From Dreissena polymorpha (Eukaryota > Mollusca > Bivalvia > Myida > Dreissenidae), in assembly GCF_020536995.1 (NCBI RefSeq), contig NC_068361.1:106980882-107044881 (forward strand): a DNA stretch of 64,000 bases. The letters run 5' to 3'. The position numbers were made by a program, and so were the translations under genes. The stretch's first letter is position 1. Each line of letters begins with the position of its first letter. The notes beneath the pieces are model-generated. The model was not told where the DNA came from. It did not search any database and worked only from the letters and a program-made list of their open reading frames with translations. Positions 56,610 through 64,000 of this stretch are shown piece by piece.

Positions 56610-59600
56610 TTAACACCACCTGAAGGGCACAGCACGGGGCCGGTCAGCCCCTTCCTTCACGAGGGGTTTGTGGAACTCCCTTCCTGGCCTAGCGTGGATC
56701 TGGGCCCAGCAGTTCTCGCAGTAATACTGGAGGCAGGTGACATTTGCGCAGAAGAATGGCGCAAACTTGCCTCCGCATCGGGCACCCTGGCATTCATCGC
56801 ACATCTGGTCATCTAGTACATATGGCTTCACCTCGACCTAAACAGAACAGTGCAAATGTTGACAATTGTCTCGTAAATGCGCCTTTAACTCTTCCTTAAA
56901 AGAACAGTGTAATTAAGGAAAAAAAATTTTTTTAGGTTTCAGGTTTTACAACTAACACTTGAAACTCATGTCCAGCAGAAAACAGTTTATTCTTATGTTA
57001 TACTCTCTAGTATACTAGAACTCACGAAGTGATAGCAAGAATAATTGATAACTACACACACAAAAAACAATTTAACAGATTTGTTTGTGTTTTTACTTAA
57101 ATTTCTGGCAGATTTTACCGGTAACTATATTTCAGTGATATCACCATGATGAGTTAACCTAACGACATTTTTCCTGGGTTAGCTGCTTTAACAGTAATAT
57201 GGAGAACATAATGAAATATAATTAACAAGGCTATTGTCAAGCAATATGGTTCCCTACTGGCTCCACCATTGTCAGAAAATCCACCATTTTCAGATTTAAA
57301 AAAAAATTTGGTTGCCATAGCAACCACAATTTTTGACGTAGGAACAAAATGAAATGACGTGCATAATGTCCATATTGCCATCTATCCATGTTGCAAGTTT
57401 CATGAAAAAATATTAAGAACTTTTTAAGTTATCGCAGGATCCAGAAAAATGTGACGGACAGACAGACTTACTGACTGACACACATAGCGCAAACCATAAG
57501 TCCCCTCCGGTTTCACCGGTAGGGGACAATAATGTTATTATAAATATTGGCAGATTATGTTCCTAACATAATCACATTTTTCACATCTGTTTCGTTTATC
57601 TACAAATAATTCTTTTTGAATTTAGTTTATCAATAAAAAATTGCAAAAATAACACAAATTATTTTATGAATTTCAATTACTTCTTAACACTTCAAAAGCT
57701 CTATCACAGGCAAATCTCTTATTGTTAAAATTTAAAATAAGACTGTATTACTGTGAAACCATTATTAATCGTCAGGCATTAATTGTCGTGTATAACGTCA
57801 GTCGACCGATTGACGAATTCGAGATCCTAACGAACAATTATGTCCCATATTTGAACAAATTAAGACTGAATTACCAAAGGCATGAGGCACTAAAATCCAA
57901 CATAATCCACGCATACATACTCCATCTGTTTCGTAATCAAGATAAATCCAGTTTTTGACCCAAAGGGTGTAGATTAAACAGTGTACTTAACTGACACGTG
58001 ACATTGCACTAAAACGCGAGTGCAGTACAGCTGAAACGACTGCGTTGACTTCGTTTAGATAGAATAGTAATGATTAGCGCTAATTGTTAACAACTTTATT
58101 ACCCATTGTGTATATTGTGTTTTTCAGTGTTGTTGCAGATAATACAGCCTTCACGCAGCGGATCCGGATCGAAGACAATAAACAAAATTCAAAGATGATG
58201 ATGCGTGATCAACACCTGACTTATATACATTCTCCAAATTGATTACAAATTAATACAGAACATATTGATTTGAGTTTGGTTGTTTACTACAAAAATGTGT
58301 AAAAATAGCTTGTTCTCCGTTTATGGGCTATCAATGTTTTTAATCATTGACAGCTTTGACAAGTTTTACGATACATGTTTCAAATCATAGTTACTTGTAA
58401 TAGGTAAAGAGAAATTAGCTATCATGACGATTTGTTCCATCCAAACATAGGGCAATTGTTTACAGAAATTCACTTCTATTTTTGCGAGATTTTCAGGAAA
58501 TCCCCAGAAAGCACGTTTTTCGAATGACTGATTATGACGCAATAAAACATTGCTTTGTATCCTATTGCATTCAATCTAATTTAAACGCATTCGTCCATTG
58601 GTTGTTACAATTAGATCTAAACTGTGCCCTATGAAACCACTGTCCCATAATGCACTGTTAATTTTACACTTCAGAAAATTATTGTACTTACAGTGATCAA
58701 ATATTTACGATGTAAAACTCTTTATTGAAAACTGACCAAATAGTTTGCTAACACTAATTTCAACCAATAATCTTTGCACCTTCTCTAATTTGCGCTGATA
58801 AAGGTAATATTGTCATTACCTGGGTAGTTTGGCCATGATAATAAATGAATAAGACCAATTGGCTTCACTGTTTAAAAACACTCATTAACGGTTCATCGGT
58901 CCCACTAATCCGCTAACCATAATAATGATACACTAATGGGGGCCAATTACTGATCGCCTGATAACAAACGGCTATTATATTGACATGTGACAAACAGGCC
59001 CCAGCTCCTGAAGTGACTCTCAAGTGTCCTCCCTCTTTCCCCACTACGATTTATCGCAACCGCGATATATCTCGGACAAACAAATCAGATATTGACTGAA
59101 GCATTTTTTAAATTTTATTTTTCAAAGTTAGGAATTGGCGAATTTAAGTGCTGACAAAAACGTCATTTTTATAAAAATGACGAAAGTCATTTTTATAAAA
59201 ATGACGAAATTTCGTGCTGGCGAAAATTAATGGTTTCACAGTATGACTTTATCTAACAGTACATTCAAACCCATATGAGGGACTTGCCTAATAACATTGT
59301 ATTCAGAACAAAATGATTGGGGATAAAAATGATTTCTAGTGTTCACAAGGGTTTATTATAGCCATATGAAAAAAGTTACCTTAACATTGCAGTCATGTTT
59401 TTCTAAGAATAAGAATCATTTTCCAACTTGGCCAGGATTTCATAAGAACAATGTTTTGAGCAAGTTTTGTGAAGGGCAAAAAATGTCAATTCTAAATAGT
59501 TCACAATATTTCTCTATAACATCCCTAAATACATATTTGCTTACCCCACATTACCATTCTGAAAATTTGGACAGACATACTTGGGATATAAGTTTGTACC

Positions 59601-60152
59601 AAATTTAATGAAGATTGGCCCAAAATGTACCCTCTCGGGTTTTCAAAACATAAATATGGAAGAAGTACAATGCACAACTAACCGTACAGAAAAGGCAATC
59701 CCAAAAGCTCAACATGAGCATGTTGTGCTCAGGTGATCTAATGAAAACGGAAATAATCATAAATAATTACTGCAAAACCAGTTCTAACACACAGCTTTTT
59801 CCACCTGTTGTGGCCATGAAGGATTGACCGTAGCCCTCATTTTGGGGAAAACAGGACAAATGTAAGGTTGAAAGGTTTTAACGAAAGTGTCAGAAAGAAT
59901 GAAAAATTTAAATGGTCCCTCCTATATAAGTAAACTATACCCTGTACTTCTACATGTATGCAGCACTCACTCTCTTATCAATGTCACCATGCTGCAACTG
60001 CACAAATCTGGCACTAATAGCTGCTATGTAGCTCTGCTGATTAGAGAATGCCACCCGCCCAGCGCCCTTGGGGTACTTCAGTTCTGGGTCCGTGTCAATA
60101 CCCGCATAGCAGACACCCCCATACAGTCTGTCCATGATCATGGCTAGCTCCA
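56610..60152 (-). CDS. CPEB: CPEB2/3/4-type translational regulator, last two coding exons (partial)
   Basis: Two exons, 59971-60152 and 56610-56837, join in phase 0 to encode the C-terminal 135 residues. The first starts with a split codon and gives ELAMIMDRLYGGVCYAGIDT...QLQHGDIDKR, the second RNA-recognition motif of CPEB. The last exon gives the CPEB zinc-binding (ZZ-like) domain, with the cysteine/histidine ligands in CDECQGARCGGKFAPFFC, CLQYYCENCW and REFHKP. It ends RAVPFRWC and TAA. Similarity is almost residue for residue with vertebrate CPEB2-4 rather than CPEB1. These proteins bind U-rich elements in mRNA 3' UTRs and control poly(A) tail length and translation in germ cells and neurons. 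The preceding exons, with RRM1 and the start of RRM2, lie beyond position 64,000. Confidence 0.95.
57224..57532 (-). mobile_element. Family L element, single monomer, CPEB last intron
   Basis: It starts TTAACAAGGCTATTGTCAAG with the same ATTG/CAAT hairpin as the copy at 27,154 and has one monomer (ATGTCCATATTGCCATCTAT). It ends TTTCACCGGTAGGGGACAAT AA. Confidence 0.85.
57751..59241. mobile_element. 1.5-kb TA-flanked inverted-repeat transposon, non-autonomous
   Basis: It is bounded by TA|CTGTGAAACCATTATTAATC and AATTAATGGTTTCACAG|TA. The TA duplication and terminal repeats fit the Tc1/mariner/pogo group. No transposase frame is present. Its internal ATGACGCAATAAAACATT ... TCCCATAATGCACTGT segment is shared with the element at 62,454-63,568. 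Confidence 0.8.
59339..59745 (-). mobile_element. Family F fragment, CPEB last intron
   Basis: It has two to three decayed monomers (TTATTATAGCCATATGAAAA, AAGAATCATTTTCCAACTTG) and the end GTGCTCAGGTGATCTAATG. It lacks the AACAAGAG end. Confidence 0.7.
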
Positions 60153-60489
60153 CTGAAAATAGGGGATGAACAGTTTACAATCTGACTCAACAGAAAATAG
60201 TTCATAATATGACTCTAATGACTAGTAAAATAAAGATAATTCCAAGTTGACACTGAAAATTAAGAGTAAAAAGATTAAATTCTGTCAGTGATTTTCCGGC
60301 TATGATACACCTACAAATACAAGCGAACGTGATCGAGATTGGCTACTGGAAGCTTCGGAAGCATGACGTAGTTATAATAATACGTTACGTCGTTCTTCCG
60401 ACGCTGCCTAAAGCCAGTCCCACGTTTGCTCATAAAGGCTCGGATATCGTGGCAGTTAATTAACATGGATTATATTGTAGCACAAAAAT
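60153..60489. other. CPEB intron sequence, no named feature
   Basis: A moderately GC-rich stretch at 60,300-60,460 contains the loose inverted pair GGAAGCATGACGTAG / ACGTCGTTCTTCC. No exon is seen. Confidence 0.4.
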
Positions 60490-61300
60490 AAACTAGAGTT
60501 CCGCGGTCAGAGACATATGCCCCCCAAACAGGGCTTTGAACTAGTGACCCCAATTTTAATAGGGGTCATCTACTGTCCAAGGCAAATGCACATGTAAATT
60601 ATCAAGCCAATCAGTAAATTTATTGAAGAGTTATTGATCGGAAACAATTTTCTTACATATTGTGACAGTGACCTAAACCTTTGACCTAGTGACCCTAATT
60701 TTGATGGGAGTCATCTACTGTCCAAATCCAATGCACATGTGAAGTATCAAGCCAATCGGTCGATTTGTTGACGAGTTATTGATCAGAAATGATTTTCCCA
60801 CTTATTGTGATAGTGACCACATGACCTTTGAATTTGTGACCCCAATTTGTATAGGGGTCATCTACTGTCCAAGTCAAATGCACATGGGAAGCATCAAGCC
60901 AATTGGTCAATTTGTAGACAAGTTAATGATCAGAAACAATTTTCACACTTATTGTGACAGTGACCTTGACCTTTGATCTAGTGACACCATTTTCAATAGA
61001 ATAAATCTACTGGCCAAGACCAATTAACATGGGAAGTATCAAGCCAATCAGTCAATTTATTGATGAGTTATTGATCAAAAACGATTTTCACACTTATTGG
61101 GACAGAAACCTTTGACCAAGTGACCCCAATTTCAATAGGAGTTATGTACTGTCCAAGGCCAATGCACAAGTGAAGTATCAAGCCAATCAGTCAATTTGTT
61201 GACGAGTTATTTATCAGAAACGAACTGGTCTTCTGACAGACAGACCGACCAACATCCAGCAAAACAATATACCCCTCTTCTTAGAAGGGGGGCATAAAAA
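60490..61300 (-). mobile_element. Family E element, about five monomers, both ends present
   Basis: It starts AAACTAGAGTTCCGCGGTCA, then CATATGCCCCCCAAACAGGG. Monomers of about 150 bp carry TTTCAATAGGAGT, CATCTACTGTCCAAGGC and AAGTATCAAGCCAATC. It ends CTTAGAAGGGGGGCATAAAA A. TATGCCCCCC and GGGGGGCATA are exact complements. Confidence 0.9.
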
Positions 61301-61767
61301 GTGCATTTTGTATCTCGTTAAATCTACCATACCATACCACATCTAGGGTTGAAATTTTGGCTATTGCTATAAAGATCCCTGATTTTTTATGGGTTAACTT
61401 TATTTTACTAAATATTTTGTAAATATTAGTTGTGTTTGAGTTTGTATGTTACCTTTTTATTGGACGATTACAGTTCATTACACAGGTCCACTAAATATTA
61501 TCATTTAGAAGTGATCTAGTTTCATAGAATTGTGTACAATGAACATGTACAATAAGAAAATTGCTATATGAAAGTTTACAATATTTCCCAAATCAAAATT
61601 TTAATCTTGCAGTTAACAATGTATGCAAAAGTTGTTAAGGAGTAATAAAGTAACAACTATGTAACTTGTAAAAATTAAACTTTTTTTTTTTTCATCGTCT
61701 GTCCTTGGTGAATGGGAAATCAGGAGGTCTTTACTTTGTGAAAATAAGTTTTCCACATAAAGATATA
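61301..61767. other. Unassigned AT-rich CPEB intron
   Basis: No exon, repeat family or RNA gene is recognised; a T run lies at 61,680. Confidence 0.45.
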
Positions 61768-63892
61768 AACAAGAGCTGTCACCATAGGATGACTTATGCC
61801 CCCTATAAACGCTTGATAGAAGTTATGAGCTTTTTTCGAAACCTAAACGCAGATTTCGAAACCTAAACGCGGACCCTAAGTTCAAGGTCAAGGTCACAGG
61901 GATCAAAATTTGAGTGCGTATGGAAAGGCCTTGTCCATATACACATGCATACCAAATATGAAGGTTATATCTCAAGGGACATTAAATTTATGAGCATTTT
62001 TCAAAACCTAAACACAGATTTCGAAACCTAAACGCGGACCCTAACTTCAAGGTCAAGGTCACAGGGGTAAAACATTTTGTGCGTATCGAAAGACCTTGTC
62101 CATATACAGATAAATACCAAATATGAAGGTTATATCTCAAGGGACATAGAAGTATTGAGCATTTTTCGAAACCTAAACGCAGATTTCGAAACCTAAACAC
62201 GGACCCTAAGTTCAAGGTCAAGGTCACAGGGGTAAAAATTTTTGTTCGTATGAAATGGCCTTGTCCATATACACATGCATACCAAATATGAAGGTTATAT
62301 ATCAAGGGACATAGAAGCTATGAGCATTTTTTGAAACCTAAACGCAGATTTCGAAACCTAAACGCGGACCCCAAGTTCAAGGTCAAGGTCACAGGGGTAA
62401 ATTTTTTTTTGCGTATGGAAAGGCCTTGTCCATATTTACATGCATACCAAATACACTGTAACTCCAATATAGTGCGGTCCGTTATAACGCTGTGTCCAAT
62501 ATAACGCGGGGGGTCCTTGGATCCCGTTTTTTCTCCAACCTTCCATTTCTGATTCAAATCCATGTTATGCAACTTCATGTATTTTCATAAATTCAAAGAA
62601 GCCAGCGATCACAGCTTGATTGCTTTTTCCGTCCGTTTAACTGATTTTATTCGATTAGAGGTTAAACGACACTCAACAGCTAATTGGTGTTAATCTGTTG
62701 TGTAATGCCAATAAAGGTGTGAAAACTCGCGAGTCAGTGTTTATAACATGTATTCCCTATCAGAGCGGTTCGGTGTGCTAATTTCAATAAGGCAAGTGCA
62801 AGCGGAATAACTATCAAATTAAAGTTATTTAAAACGATTACCTGTTTATGTTTTGTATTTTTCGTGTATTGTTTTTCATTGTATAAACTATGGTTGTGTA
62901 AGTGTGTTATCGTTTATTATATGCTACACATGCTTGATAAATAAAAATATCTTTGTGTGTGTTTAATAATTCAGTACGTATACGAAAAATAAATTTTAAA
63001 ATCCTGACGATTTATTTACATGCTAACGCAGTGTAATAGTTAACAGAGATGCACTTAAATTTTTGCCCGTTATCAGAAAGTCCACGGAAAGCATGTTTTT
63101 TACATGCTGGGTATGACGCAATAAAACATTTCTTTGTACATGTATTGCATTCAATCTAAATTTAAATTCGCTCGTCCAATGAAAGCTGTGTCCCATAATG
63201 CACTGTACTAATTTTTATGAAAAATGGCGTAGGCATATGAATTTGTTTACGCAGTTCGTAAACATATTTCGTGTCATAAATGTTAAACATTATTTTTTCG
63301 TAAGTGATGTAATTATATTGGATTATCGGATAAATGTGCACATTAGAAAAGCGGTATGTATACTGTTATCGTTCGATTCGGTTTATATATGCATGTATTT
63401 GCCGATGACAACACAGCATGACAATACACAGGACCTATATTATAGGCTATACTATACCTGTTTTTATAGCCCCTTTAATAAATAAGCTCAAAACTTATAA
63501 CGCTGTCCGTTTATAACGCTGTTGCGTGCCTTGGACCCCGTCATCCGCGTTATATTGGAGTTACAGTGTATGAAGGTTATATCTCAAGGGACATAGAAGT
63601 TATGAACATTTTTCGAAACCTAAACGCAGATTTCGAAACCTAAACGCGGACCCTAAGTTCAAGGTCAAGGTCACAGGGGTAAAAAATGTGTGCATATGGA
63701 AAGGCCTTGTCCATGTACACATGCATACCAAATATGAAGGTTATATCTCAAGGGACATAGAAGTTATGAGCATTTTTCAAAACCTAAACGCAAAGTGTGA
63801 CGGAAAGACGGACAGACGGACGGACGGACAGACAGACAGACAGTCCGATCACTATATGCCCCTTTTTTTTTTTCGAAAGGGGGCATAAAAAA
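61768..63892 (-). mobile_element. Family J element (about 180-bp monomers) split by a later transposon
   Basis: The left end AACAAGAGCTGTCACCATAG has the hairpin GTCA-CCATAGGA-TGAC, then TTATGCCCCC. Monomers carry TTTCGAAACCTAAACGCGGA, AAGTTCAAGGTCAAGGTCAC and AAATATGAAGGTTATATCTC. It ends with (GGAC)n, (CAGA)n and GAAAGGGGGCATAAAAAA. TATGCCCCC and GGGGGCATA are complementary. Confidence 0.9.
62454..63568. mobile_element. 1.1-kb TA-flanked transposon inserted in family J
   Basis: It is bounded by TA|CACTGTAACTCCAATATAGT and TTATATTGGAGTTACAGTG|TA. The interrupted family J sequence ACCAAA-TA-TGAAGG is restored exactly when the element and one TA are removed. The inner ends (GTTATAACGCTGTGTCC, GGTCCAAGG-type) resemble pogo/Tigger terminal sequences. 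No transposase frame is seen. Confidence 0.9.
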
Positions 63893-64000
63893 ATACACAT
63901 TTTGTTAAGGAATCTGAACATTATTAACAAAACATACTTGTCTTGATCAGTCTAGAACACATCAATCGAATAACCAGAACTTTGTGTTGTGTAGCCGGAC
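63893..64000. other. Window edge, unassigned
   Basis: About 100 bp of CPEB intron. Minus-strand translation does not match the expected CPEB RRM sequence, so no exon is called. Confidence 0.4.

Noticed and set aside
61988-62578. Minus-strand frames over family J
   Set aside because: Repeated translation of the 180-bp monomer, part of which crosses into the inserted transposon.
63900-64000. Possible upstream CPEB exon at the window edge
   Set aside because: No minus-strand frame matches the expected end of the linker or the start of RRM2 (IFVGGVP-like), and no suitable donor is evident.

Overview
This is animal nuclear DNA: AT-rich, with short exons, GT-AG introns and dense interspersed repeats. 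Three host genes are recognisable from their spliced protein sequences. The repeat landscape points to a bivalve mollusc, and a dreissenid mussel is my best guess. Its marks are arrays of GACCTTGACCTTTGACC-type monomers, foldback repeats with a GGGACGACACTTT core, and elements ending in TATGCCCCC / GGGGGCATA. No rRNA, CRISPR, operon or other prokaryotic feature is present.

Layout. From 4,470 to 28,411 on the minus strand lies a complete 18-exon gene for AASDH/ACSF4, the beta-alanine-activating enzyme. It has an adenylation domain, a phosphopantetheine carrier domain, a long low-complexity linker and a PQQ-like beta-propeller. The 18 exons join in frame to 1,234 codons plus a stop. A nearly intact LINE (17.4-21.1 kb, plus strand) sits antisense in its intron 7. 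The AASDH start codon is 334 bp from the start codon of a divergent plus-strand gene, TMEM128 (28,746-38,910; 5 exons, 196 aa, four membrane segments), so the two probably share a bidirectional promoter. On the right, the last two coding exons of a minus-strand CPEB2/3/4-type translational regulator lie at 56,610-60,152; the rest of that gene is beyond the window. A good minus-strand poly(A) signal at 45,740 suggests that its 3' UTR may reach almost 11 kb and include a 2.2-kb minisatellite. One unassigned single-exon reading frame (111 aa) lies at 42,286-42,621.

Repeats fill most introns and gaps. The most striking pattern is that about ten families with unrelated internal sequence share one architecture. 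Each has an AACAAGAG-like end, a short family-specific hairpin, a motif X, several 115-175 bp tandem monomers, the complement of X, and then TAAAAA. X and its complement change together from family to family (for example TATGCCCCCC/GGGGGGCATA, CCCCTACC/GGTAGGGG, TCACCTGA/TCAGGTGA). This resembles the non-autonomous Helentron (HINE) or 'pearl' elements of bivalves. Several families carry perfect nuclear-receptor DR1 and DR0 sequences in each monomer, and three copies end within about 10 bp of AASDH splice sites. TA-flanked inverted-repeat transposons, large foldbacks, two near-perfect long hairpins and two minisatellites make up most of the rest.
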